This document shows positions 22,572-33,283 of a stretch of 64,000 nt of DNA, one piece after another. The stretch comes from Desmodesmus armatus. Its lineage: Eukaryota; Chlorophyta; Chlorophyceae; Sphaeropleales; Scenedesmaceae. The notes beneath the pieces are model-generated. The model saw only the letters and a program-made list of their open reading frames with translations, was not told the origin of the DNA and searched no databases. Made by a program: the position numbers and the translations under genes. Each line of letters begins with the position of its first letter. The stretch's first letter is position 1. The stretch spans positions 186,001 to 250,000 of the forward strand of contig VIIQ02000714.1 of NCBI GenBank assembly GCA_007449985.2, written 5' to 3'.

Positions 22572-25500
22572 ATGTGGGCCTCAGTCCTCATGATGTTCGG
22601 CCTCATTGTTGACTCCATTGCAGTAATGAGCATCCTATCATGCAATAAACTCATCAAGGGTGGGCCTGCGGGCTACACCCAAACTACAGCCCGGTCGAAT
22701 CCGGCTGTTGTCAGCATCGAGCCCATCTGGGCCATTGCAGCAGTTGCTAGTGTGCTTGCCATAGTTGTGACTGCCTTCATCGCGTTCTGGATGTGTCGGC
22801 GCAGCAGTGGTGAGCCATTGGGCTGAGACAGTGTCGACAGCAGCAGCAGTTTGGCTCGAGGCAGCGTGCAGCACAGCAGACTCTGCATTTAGTCTTCAAT
22901 CTGTATGTTGTTCTTATCAAAGCAGCAGGAGCTTCACCTGCAGCATGCATGTCTTTCTGTCCTGCCTGCAGGTCGCCCTCGTGTACACAGGCATTCTCGC
23001 CGTGTTGCCTGTGAGACCATTCACTTGCGTGCGTCGGCTACCATGTTTGACAAGGCGCCTTGCAAGGTGAGCAATTGCAGCACCAGTGTTGCAGTCGATC
23101 TTCAGACATCTGGTTTCAAATTTCGTCCTCCAAGTAATCAGGCAGTGGCATCTTGTATTCACAGATACGTATCAGAATGTCACAGCCAAGGGTCGGTTGC
23201 AGGCAAGTAGTGCACATAGGCGCCATTGCAGGCTCAGCAAGTTGGGCATCAGCACGCCAGCAGGGTCAAGACCATTCAGCCATTCATCCTGCAGCCCCAG
23301 CACAGGTCGAAAGGCAGCACCAGGCCTTGATAACATGCGAATATGGCCCTTTAAGCAGCTGTGCTGGGCACCATGTGTGCTGGGAGTCTTTCCTGCAGCC
23401 CCAGCACGGAGCAAGCTTCTTCGGCAGTCTCCTCCTGGCACCCCTATGCATACTGGTAGTTGCTTTTGGCAATCATCACGATAGTCACCAACAGTGTCCC
23501 GTCGTGCTACAGCATGAGAAACACATCATGCCAGCCCAGCCCCAGCACCCCTCTAAGCTGTTGCCTCTTGTTGATGAATCCTGCATGCCATGGCTTGTGC
23601 CCTGCAGGCTGCACAAGGCTACGCTGTGACTACCCTCAAGAACACGTACTACGCCGTCACCAGCTGGAGGCCCCTGTGCGCCAAGCAGCCTACCACTACC
23701 GATATTGGTGGCACTCCCTTTATGGCAAGTACTGCCAACAAGCTTTCCTCCTACGTCCCTATCTGCATCAGCTGGCAGCAGCAGTGGCAGCAATGCCCAG
23801 CATGCCACCTTCCACAACGAACAGCGTGGCCAGCACAGACAACATGCCAGCACAGCCCTAGCACCCCATCTTGGGCTGTTGCAGTTTGTTGGTCAAGTCC
23901 TGCATACCTTGTGTTTGTCAAGTCCGACTCAATCCTGCAGTACATGCACCATGCTGAGTCACATGTTGTGCCTGTGCCTGTTGTGCCCTGCAGGTTGCCA
24001 TCACACGTGCATCCAAGCATGCATCTTCAAGCATCAAGCACGTCCTGTCTACCATGAAGACCAAGCTGGCAAGTACCACGCACAGCACAGCCCCAGTCTT
24101 TTCCTGCAGCAGTATCCGACACCAGTCGTGCTGTTGCTGTCAGCAAGAAGCCAGTTTAGCACCCTCAGCAGGACAGCTTTGGTGACAGTTATGACAGTTA
24201 TGACAAGCAGAGCTCCCAGCACATCCTAGTGCTGTGACTCTCATGATGATGGCATCAGCATCCTCAGCAGGATATTTCAGTAGGACAAGCAGGACCCACA
24301 GCACAGCACAGCGAGCACAGCACCGTACCACCCTACCACCACAGCGCCTACCTTGACCTCACGCTGCGCACTGCCCCTCTGCTGTATTTTTCTGCTGTTT
24401 GTGCCCTACAGGCTGCGCAACTGGCATATTTCAAGACAACATCCTACGCCCCCATCAGATGGATTGCGGCCCTGCGCAAGTCAACAACACCCGGCTCCAC
24501 TGGCACCTCCAAGGCAAGTTGTTGCTGACATACGCTGCATGTTTTTCTCCCGACACGTGAAGACTTTCAAATTCCGGCTCCAAGCAGCATTGCTTACAGC
24601 ACTCACCAGGTATCAGCCACAAGTGACTTCAATTCACGAGTTGTCAGCTTGCTGTCTTGTGGCTTTATGCTCACATGGCCTGTGCTGTGTTGTGCTGTGT
24701 GTGCTTTGCAGGTGACTGCCGACTCCTGCAGCCTGACGCCAGTGACAACCGGAGCCGACATCAATACAAGTGGCACCGATATCATGGCAAGTATACAAGT
24801 ACTGACAAGCTAGCATGAGGCCAGGCCTGTTTTGTGCACATTCAGTCCAAGTTTCGGATGCTCCTGCAATGCAGTACTACCAGCAGCACCTCTGAACACC
24901 TGACGCATAGTGTCAGTTGCTTGCTCACAGCCACCGTTGCTCATGCACTGACATGGCCTCTATTGTGCTGCTCTGCAGGTGATTGCGACAACCGGTGACA
25001 TCCCCAAGCATGACAAGACGGTTGCAGGCATCACCAGCACTGCTGGAAGTTCCACCATCAGCTGTATTGCAATTGACATCAGCACCATCAGAATTTCCAA
25101 GTGCAACATCAGCTTGATGAGGTGCAGCCCCGTCAACAGCATCAACAGGTTGCCCTGCAGCTCCATCAGCCTCAGCCTGAGCCCCTGCAGTCTGAGGGCC
25201 ATGTGGTATGCCACAGGGCGTGGTGTCACGGTCACTGTAGTGTCTGGAACAGAGAGCCCTACTTTCTTCAGCGGCAAGTGCTTGTGCTATCCAGCAGCGC
25301 CTATCTCGGCAGTGAAGGACAAGTTTCCCGCCAACGAGGAGCCCCTGTCCCTTGCCGACTCCTCTACCGCTTCCCTGGCTGCCTTTGATTCCCTGGTAAG
25401 TGTGGCAATGCTCAGAGAGTTTCAGTATGTGTGTCGCACATGGCAGTCAGTGGCATGCGCGGCCAGTTCTTGTGAGCTGGCTTTCTTTGTTTTGCTCACT

Positions 25501-28037
25501 GCTCCAGCCAGCACTACTCCAGCAATACTTGGATTGCCGTTACTGCTGCCAACTCAGACCCCACCAGATTTCACCAGCAACAACAGTACTCCATCTAAGG
25601 CCTTAGCATCTCACTGCCACTCCCACCCTCCACCTCTTCCAATTATGACTGGTTCCACCATTCTGCTCATATCCTCATATCCCTCATATCCCTCATTCTT
25701 GCCCGTATGCTGTCTTGGCTGTTGTTGCCTGCAGGACACGCTGGACAACAAGATGCACCCAAGGCCCCAAACTGCCCGCATCAGCACCAGCAACACCTCA
25801 GAATCCTGCAGCCAGTCAATCTGCTCGAGCTCCCTGTCCCGGGAGTCCTCAGCTTCTTGGGAGTCTTCAGAGGCATGCACCAGCCCAGTATGCGAGTACA
25901 ACAGGGAGACCATCGCAGCACTCACAGCAGAGATTGCTTGCCTGCGGGCACAAGTCAGCGACCTGCAGGCCCTCAAAGCAGAAAACGCCATCCTGAAGGC
26001 ACAAGTCAGCGACCTTACCACCGAGCGTGACCAACAGGCGGACGCAGCACTGCTGGCAGAGCAGCAGCACCAGGAGGAGGACGTCAACGCAGCACAGCAG
26101 CAGGTGTGTCCTGTCCAAGGATTGCGCAAGCTCAGAGGATGTGATTTACTGCATCATGCGCCTGGGTGTCATCAAGCTACCAAGTGGTGTCTTCTTGATA
26201 CATTCCATGAGGTCACCATGACCGTCATGCAGTGCATGACATGCAAGGTACCACCTTTGCCCCCAGACATCAGCACATGTTACTGCAAGAAGAGTTTTCC
26301 TTTCTGTACTTGTATGTGTTGGTAAGTATGCGTGACCCCAATGCTTGTGCTGACCTCCTGCCTGCAGGCAACGGCCAGCAACCTGCAGGCCATGCCATCC
26401 CTCGACATGGAGCTGGGAGAGGGTCTGCCTGAGCTGGGTGTTGAGGGTTTGGATGATCTGGACGTTGTGCTGCCCCAGGAGTGAGTGCCACTGCACCTGC
26501 GATACATGCTGCTGTGATTTTGATTTATACTGCTGTGGTGCTGTCGTGCGTGTTGAGCGCTACAGAGAAATAAGCGCTAGCAGCATACTTTGGTGCAACT
26601 GCCGTCACAGCAGTTGCAGTTCACGAATGCCAGCCTGGCTCATTGCTTTGACCACAGCTTTGCTGGCCAGCGCACTCTCTCGCGACTGTCTCAGCTTGTT
26701 TCTGCAGAGGTGCTGACTTGCTTTGTGTCATTTGCTTGCTCCCTGTCTGCCTGCTGTCTGTCTGCCTTCAGGGACTTCTTTGGCCCCCTGCCTGTGGAGC
26801 AAGACAGGGAGGAGGTCGCAGAGGAGGAGGTGCAGCCTGCTGAGCAGCAGCAGCAGGTCAACATCAATGAGGAGCCCATCAACGATGCAGCTGTTCAGGA
26901 GGCAGCTGAAGAGGAGGAGGAGGAGGAGGAGGCCATCCCTGCCGCACAGGTGTGTCAACTTGCAGCTGTGCAACCCATCTGTTTGTGCTGCTTCAGTGTC
27001 GTGACGATCAGGCATGCGGTACAGCATACCAATCAGCACAATCAGCACATCACCTGTACCATTAGTTGCCACCCTCGAGCCAGTTTATTCATGCCATTCA
27101 TTACCCTTAGCCGGTTTGGTCATAGATCACGTCTTGCAGCCATGCCTTCAACTGTTGTGTAACAATGCTGTTCTGCGTTGTGCCCCTGCAGGTCGCACCT
27201 GCATACCTATTGCAGGACTACGAAGCCGGCCACAACAAGTACGACATGGCAGAACGTGAGGTCATCGACGCAAGCAACCAAGTCATCGCAGCCCGCCAGA
27301 CGATTGCGGACCTGGAGCAGCGCGCAAAAATCATTCGCAGCCAGGACCACAAGCGGCCCCCCTTTGCCTGGTACTGCTACCTGGACCTGCCGGAGTACAT
27401 CGCGCTGCAAAACAACATCAAGGACCAAAACGAGATCTGGGAGTCAGCCTGCGACCGCCTTCAGTGGGCTTTCGTGGAGTTCGGCAACGTGGCGAGGGAG
27501 ACCGCCGTGGTGATTATATCTTATTACTCCCAGGGTGGGGTTGAGGGGTTGGTATGAGGGGTGGTGGGAGGGGGGTGTGCTGGTGGGGGGAGGGTGGGGG
27601 TGGGGGGTTGAAAGGCGAGGGGTGGGGATGGGGGAGGGTGAGGGCTGGGGCTGGGTGAGGGATGGGGGGTGAGGGAATGCATCGAATGTCAGCAGCTGGT
27701 TTTTGCCCAAGCCCATGGTCACGCCCATCTTGGTGAAGAGGTCAAACAGGGGCAGGCCGGTCAGCATGTTGGTGACGGTGGTGTTGGGGGTGCCGGTGAT
27801 GAGGCTGCACCTTGACTTGGGGCAGGCTGACAATGGGTTCACAGGGCCGCCTGGGCGTTCAACAAGGCCAGCCAGGTCAAGGGCAGCATTGCTGCCCTCA
27901 ACGCTCAGCTGCTGGACTTTGAGCAGGAGGAGGCCCTGTCGGCCCTGCTCAAGCTGGACACAGCCTACGTGGATGGCCACCTGAAGCGTGGATGCTTCTG
28001 GATGCACGTCAACAGCATCGAGCAGCAGTACTGGTGA
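22572..28037 (+). CDS. Unknown membrane-anchored, Ser/Thr-rich, coiled-coil protein
   Basis: Exons I can join: 22572-22809, 22972-23066, 23146-23202, possibly 23399-23455, 23608-23724, 23994-24068, 24412-24513, 24712-24786, 24979-25395, 25735-26103, 26368-26480, 26772-26949, 27192-27509 and 27845-28037. Exon 1 has two membrane segments (MWASVLMMFGLIVDSIAVM and IWAIAAVASVLAIVVTAFIA) followed by Cys/Arg residues; then come short phase-0 Ser/Thr-rich exons, a coiled coil (ALTAEIACLRAQVSDLQALK), an acidic poly-Glu stretch and a second helical domain (DYEAGHNKYDMAEREVIDA, DLPEYIALQNNIKDQNEIWE). Four or five introns in a row start GCAAGT, i.e. GC-AG. The last junction (27509 to 27845) does not keep phase, and the last exon may end at TGA 28035-28037 or continue. 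I do not recognise the family; the exon structure is inferred by eye and two genes cannot be excluded. Confidence 0.6.
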
Positions 28038-29870
28038 AGCGAGCGCACCTGAGTGCCTAATCACCTGCAGGCCGCCTGCTGGCGTAAGGTGAGCCTGCTG
28101 CTTGGCATGGATTGCTGCATCATGGGATACCATGGCTTGTTGCACGTTGCTAAAGTTGCGTTGGCATGTTGCACACCATGCTGTAGCTTTTGGCTACGTA
28201 TGTGTCAAGGCCTGTGGGTGATGGTGGCTAAGCTCCAAATGGTGCAGATAAGTTCAGGAGTTGGGAGCATGCGGTTGAGTTGTCATCAGGGATTATGACT
28301 GCCTTCCCGTCGCCTGCGGTGTTGTGCACCCACCTTGCTAATGTTGTGCACTGCCTGCTGCTGCATGCCATGCTTGTGTCCACAGGAGCTGTACGAGCGC
28401 AAAGCCTTTGAGGAGTCAAACCAGCCATACAAGTATTGTGTGCCCTGACAGCCCCCAGCCGCCAACAGTACCCAAGCCTGCCCACCAGCACCAAGGCGCA
28501 GCTTTGCTTCACATGCGCACTACAGACGTCCTTCCCTTCCTGTATGCGCAAGATCGGGGCATCAGTTCTTCACCCCCGGCGTGTGCACTTCTCGCGGCCA
28601 AAGGTGAGCATTCATGTGCATCAGGGCGTTACTTACCGGCCCTTACTGGCCCTTACTAGATTTTGCAAGGGCCTAGAGCATGTGCGGTGGGGTAGACTGC
28701 CTGGCGACCACCTTCAAACAGGCAAGGTCAACGTGCTGAGTGAAACAAGGTGGGTGCATCACTGCCAGGTTGCTTGGCTAAGGCACAGAGCCTCTCGGAG
28801 TGTAGCAGTGTGGCAGCTCGCTCGTGCTTGTTCATGCTGCCACACATAAGAATAACAAGCGCGCATCACAACGTTTTTGTCCAGTCGTGGTGAACAACTA
28901 TGAAACTCACGGCTTGATTGGACTTCACAACGTGACGTGAGTAGACCAGTGGACGTCCTGAGGACGCAGCCATAGTCACTGCTTCATGCACAGTGTTGCA
29001 GTCCAGCGCAGAGCTTCTTCTGCATTCTAGACGGCTTGCTGCCATTCGGTAAGATGCTTAGCCATAAACTGGGCAACACCGATAAGTGGCCTCTGAGTAA
29101 CCAGCCAAGCACGTGCCCAGTGCTGTCTGGGGCCGTCAAACAAAGACACAGTCAGGCGGGTAGTTGGATCAGACTTCAAAGCAGTAATCATAGTGCAGAG
29201 CCGCTGTAAGGAGATGAGGGTGCTGGCATGAAAGGGGAGGTGAAACACCGCTCGATTTCCTGCCGATAGGTACGCTGACTCCGTCGGCGCTGCAAGCCCG
29301 TTGCGCTAATTGCCACAAGGGCGACAGCTCAAGTATCACGAAGTCACGGCGTCAAAAGACGGCGTCAAAAACGATTACTGCATAGACACGGAACGGACGC
29401 AGCAGGATAACCGAACAGCCGATCGCCAGGACGACTGATGAAAGCGATCAAAAAGTCTGACACCACCACGGTAAAGAAACTCACAACCATCTCGCTCGGA
29501 GTATCGGGAATATCTATAATGACACGGAAAAGACGCTTGAAGGACCTGGGGAAAACGAGTACAGCACTGTCCGGCTTTTTGCATCAGCCATGGCAGACAT
29601 CGGGTGGAGCCTGAAACACGCGACATGCAGCCATCCCGAATGCACAAAAAATCACACAGAAAACCCACGTGGAGCAAAGCGAAAAAGTGCGTGTGCGTGT
29701 GCGTGCTGCGTTCGGCGTGCATACTTGTACAGGGTGATATGCAAGACGAACCACATGAACAATCAAGCTGAAACAGCCATTCGCCCCTACAGGTGCATAT
29801 GCATCTGTGGTGTCGGTGGGGCCCACATGGCGACCACTCAAAGGTCACACACATGCCCCTCCTACATCAA
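28038..29870 (+). other. Possible 3' exons of the preceding gene, then no gene
   Basis: Exon-like pieces follow: GCCGCCTGCTGGCGTAAG before a GTGAGC donor near 28070-28088, a frame from 28386 after a CACAG acceptor to a GTGAGC donor near 28600, and a terminal-like piece at 28886-28942 (NNYETHGLIGLHNV then TGA). They join in phase if exon 14 is spliced at TG|GTGAAG instead of stopping, but the resulting sequence is not convincing. An alternative reading gives ELYERKAFEESNQPYKY. 28950-29870 holds nothing I recognise. Confidence 0.35.
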
Positions 29871-29910
29871 CGCTGAGTGCACTTCCCGGCGCCAGGAAGT
29901 GCACTCAGCG
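29871..29910. repeat. Perfect 16-bp hairpin
   Basis: CGCTGAGTGCACTTCC at 29871-29886 pairs with GGAAGTGCACTCAGCG at 29895-29910 across an 8-base loop. It is immediately followed by a long (CT)n run. Confidence 0.9.
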
Positions 29911-29912
29911 CC

Positions 29913-29914
<2 letters not shown>

Positions 29915-29957
<43 letters not shown>

Positions 29958-29972
29958 TCTCTCTCTCTCTCT
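29915..29972 (+). repeat. (CT)n microsatellite
   Basis: About 58 bases of CT with a few CTTT interruptions, next to the hairpin at 29871-29910. Confidence 0.95.
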
Positions 29973-30009
29973 TGCTGTTGCTGACTACTGCCTTTGCATC
30001 GTTTTCTGC

Positions 30010-30740
30010 CTGCAGATCAAGACCGAGTGCGGCATCAAGTGTGTACAACAGTTCAAGCTTCCACCAACCACCAACAACGAGCTTCCACCGTGGTGCACTG
30101 CAATGCTACCTCACAGGGGATGCGACCTACACATGCGTGAGTGCTTGGTTGCATATTGGGGTCTGGGCCAAGCCTGCATGGTGGTGCATCAACCACCAAC
30201 AAACAGCCACCACCAAGCTCGACTGCCAGGCGTCAACATGGATATGAGATGTACTCCTACACACGAGCTTGGGTGGCCGCTTCACCCATGGTTCAAATTG
30301 CGCTCCTGAAAAAGCAGGGGGTGCAAACGTGATGGCATGCAGTCTGATGGTGCCAGTGGGACTGCTGAAGCGGGTATCAAGCGGCAAACGGGTCAGGTGC
30401 AACCCAACGAACAATTGCTGCTTGAATTTGCAATACACTCCTAAGGACAGGGAGTGGAAGGGTGGGATACAGACAGTGTGCTTGCGCACTGAGAACTCAG
30501 GTCATGATGCATGACAGCCTGCAGTTCAAGGTGCACCCCTGATGGTGGGGTGCTTGCTGTGTCAAGCAGTAGCCTGGGTCCTGGGTGTGTATAGCGCTGT
30601 GCACACGCAGTACTCAGGCTACTGTCCTGACCAGCAGTTGGAAACATGCACTCAGAGCATGACAAGTGGCGATAGTGAATCGCACACAACAAAACTCAGG
30701 TCGCGGGTTACCTGCAGTTACAATATCCAACACCAAAATC
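30010..30740 (+). repeat. Dispersed repeat family, copy 1
   Basis: The block at 30030-30260 (CACCAACCACCAACAA, then GCGACCTACA and GCCACCACCAAGC) recurs at about 37240-37440 and 39550-39740. The block at 30385-30740 (ACTCCTAAGGACAGGGAGTG, then CTGAGAACTCAGGTCATG) recurs at 37780-38165 and 40130-40365. This copy is the most diverged of the three. Short frames inside are not conserved between copies. Confidence 0.75.
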
Positions 30741-30777
30741 AAAAAGCGGGGCAAAAGTGAATCATTGTCCACGGAGG

Positions 30778-31016
30778 GAAGAGGGAGGTGGGTGGAGGAA
30801 AGTGTGTTCCTTACTCAGCACACTAAGGTGCCGGTCCGACAGTTTAACCGGTCACCGATCAACAAGCGGGTTTAACTCCACCCCTGGTTCCAGCCAGGGT
30901 CTGACCCTTTGGGTCTTCGAGGTGAATCAAAGTGAACCCTGGTGCCTGGTCGCGGGGGGTGCTAGGCGTAAATGGATTCAAGGCTCCCAAACTCACATGC
31001 TGAGAATATTTACAAA
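30778..31016 (+). repeat. ~240-bp direct repeat, left copy
   Basis: From GGTGGGTGGA through GTGTGTTCCTTACTCAGCAC to CTGAGAATATTTACAAA. It is nearly identical to 32465-32705, with only a few single-base differences. The two copies bracket the G-rich minisatellite at 31.1-32.2 kb. Confidence 0.85.
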
Positions 31017-31113
31017 TATTTACATGCTGAGAGTTATCTGCACGAGTTACATGTGAGACAAAGATTCAAGGCCCCAAAAAACACCCCATGCTGAGAAAAT
31101 ATACACAAGTTAC

Positions 31114-32165
31114 ATGGGAGGGGGGGGAGGGGAGGGGGATAGGGGGGGGGGGATAGGCATTGGGGGGGGGGCACAAGAAGACCAGAAGAAGACCAGAAGA
31201 AGACTAGAAGACTACAGGAGCTGGGGGGGATTGAGTTGGGGATCCAGGTTCAGAGCCATAGGAGTAGGGGGTAGGGGCAGGGGAGGGGATAAAAGAAGAC
31301 ATGAAGACCTGCTGGAGAGGCTAGGGGTGGGGGTGGGGACAGGGGAGGGGATACAAGAAGGCATGAAGACCTGCTGGAGAGGCTAGGGGGGGGAGACGGG
31401 ACAGGGGAGGGGATACAAGAAGGCATGAAGACCTGCTGGAGAGGCTAGGGGGGGGGGGGGGGACGGGGGTTGAAGACAAGAAGACCTGCCGCAGGAGCTG
31501 AAGGTGAGGTTTGAGGTTGATAGGCAACAGGGGGGGGGGGGGGGGGGAGACAAGAAGACCTACTGGAGGAGCCTTGCTGTCTGGGGAGCATGATTATAAG
31601 CTGGAGCATAGAGATGGTGGTAGATTAGGAGGGGGGGAGGAAGAAGGCAAGCTCAAGGCGTCTGAGGTGAGTGGGAGGTGGCGCATAGAGATGGCAAGCA
31701 GGCGAGGTGGAACTGGTGTGTAGGCCCAGGACAGTGACAGTGGCAGCGGCAGTTACAGCGGCAGTTACAGCGGCAGCGGCAGCGGCAGCGGGCCCTACAT
31801 TGCCGCCCATCTCCTCGCCTGCTTGTTGTCTGTATGCTCCAGTGTTGAGTGGGGAGGGTGGGGAGCAGGCTACAAGACAAGAAGACGTGCCGGGTTTGGG
31901 GGGGGGGGTAAGACAAGGAGACCTGCCTGAGGAGCTGTGGGAGCGGGGTGGTGGGGTGTGGTGGGGGGTGAGGACAAGAAGACCTGTCAAGAAGCTAAAG
32001 GTGAGGTTTGAAATGCAACAGGTGGGTGAGTGGGGGGGGGGGTGAGGGTGGGAGCGGGGGGGGGGGGGGGGGAGAGTGGGAAGGGCGGTTGAAGACAAGA
32101 AGACCTGCCGATGGAGCTGAAGGTGAGGTTCGAGTTTGATAGGCAACATGGGGTGGGCGCGGGGG
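31114..32165 (+). repeat. G-rich minisatellite with GACAAGAAGACCTGC motif
   Basis: Repeated units contain an AAGAAGACCTGCNGGAG-like core, then AAGGTGAGGTTTGA, separated by runs of 8-17 G. Related units recur at 36000-36120, 36980-37010, 38400-38440, 39080-39130, 39300-39320 and 40610-41130. A CAGCGGCAG tract lies at 31738-31790. Long frames on either strand here are low-complexity artefacts. Confidence 0.8.
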
Positions 32166-32464
32166 GTGGGGGGGGGGGAGAAGACACACAAAACATCTCA
32201 GGTCGCGGGTCACCTGCAGTTACAACCAAACTCAAACAGCGGGGCTACAGTGGCAGTCAATGTCCACATGCTGGGTGTGTTGTTGCACTCAAACTCAGGG
32301 TACGGCTCCCCTGCAGTTACGAAATCAACAAGTGCTCCCGTGCAAGTACAGCACGAGGTGGCAGTGCTGCACGCAAGAAACACAGGTCTAGGCTTGATCT
32401 GCAGGTCAAGCTGAAACCTGGGTTGCTTGTGTGCACAGCACAGCTTCAAAGGGGTCAAGCAAGG

Positions 32465-32705
32465 AAAAGCGGAAGGTGGGTGGAGAAAGTGTGTTCCTTA
32501 CTCAGCACACTAAGGTGCCGGTCCGACAGTTAACCGTCACCGATCAACAAGCGGGGTTAACTCCACCCCTGGTTCCAGCCAGGGTCTGACCCTTTGGGTC
32601 TTCGAGGTGAATCAAAGTGAACTCTGGTGCCTGGTCGCGGGGGGTGCTAGGCGTAAATGGATTCAAGGCTCCCAAAACTCACATAGTGAGAATATTTACA
32701 AAAGT
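32465..32705 (+). repeat. ~240-bp direct repeat, right copy
   Basis: Near-identical partner of 30778-31016. Similarity continues in broken form to a GCTACACAAGTTACATG motif at about 32803-32820, which also follows the left copy. Confidence 0.85.
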
Positions 32706-33283
32706 TACATGTGAGACAAATTGATGTACATCAGTACATCAGTACTGCAGTGCACACTACACGCCCTTGTTGTGCTGCAAAACAAGTCCCATGTTGAGAA
32801 AAGCTACACAAGTTACATGTGGACAAATCAAAGCGCGTCAGTACACTAGTACTGCAATGGATGCTACACGCCCTTTGTTGTGCTACGGTAGTGGTGGCTG
32901 TTTGTTGGTAGTTGATGCACCACCTACGGCAACTGAAGACGACCAATGAGCAAAGACAGCTGACCTGACGAGCTGCACAGGGTCAGATCCTGCATCCGGC
33001 TCTCAGGAGACGGCTGTTTGCCCAGCAGTTGCTTCACTGGGCCACCACCACCGCCAAGTGGAGAACACAGCCAAGGCTACCCATGGACACAAAGTCTATA
33101 TATATACTACTACTACTATACTATACGCATACCCAAGGCTACCCCATACGGCTCTTCATGCTGACAAGGGCTGGTGATGTTGTGCATACATGTGTGCCGG
33201 CAATTGAGACTGATCACTGACACTCTGATCCAGGCTGGATGGAGTGGGCGAGACAGTTGGGGGAGCAGTGGTGTCAGCTGTGC
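32706..33283. other. No gene seen
   Basis: Unique-looking sequence between the right 240-bp repeat and the 70-bp satellite. It holds two similar GTACATCAGTACTGCA-like stretches (near 32735 and 32840) and a TA-rich patch (33093-33125). Confidence 0.4.

Noticed and set aside
25274..25312. 39-bp GC-AG intron inside exon 24979-25395
   Set aside because: Too short for an intron and in frame without removal, so reading through is simpler.
24979..26325. One uninterrupted 448-codon exon
   Set aside because: The frame contains a strong GTAAGT donor at 25396 and CTGCAG acceptor at 25733; the part between them has intron-like composition.
29590..30309. 239-codon plus-strand frame as a gene
   Set aside because: It reads through the hairpin and the CT microsatellite (LSLSLS...) and has no recognisable domain.
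30880..30960. tRNA or tRNA-derived SINE suggested by GGTTCCAGCC
   Set aside because: No cloverleaf or A-box at the right distance could be made by eye.
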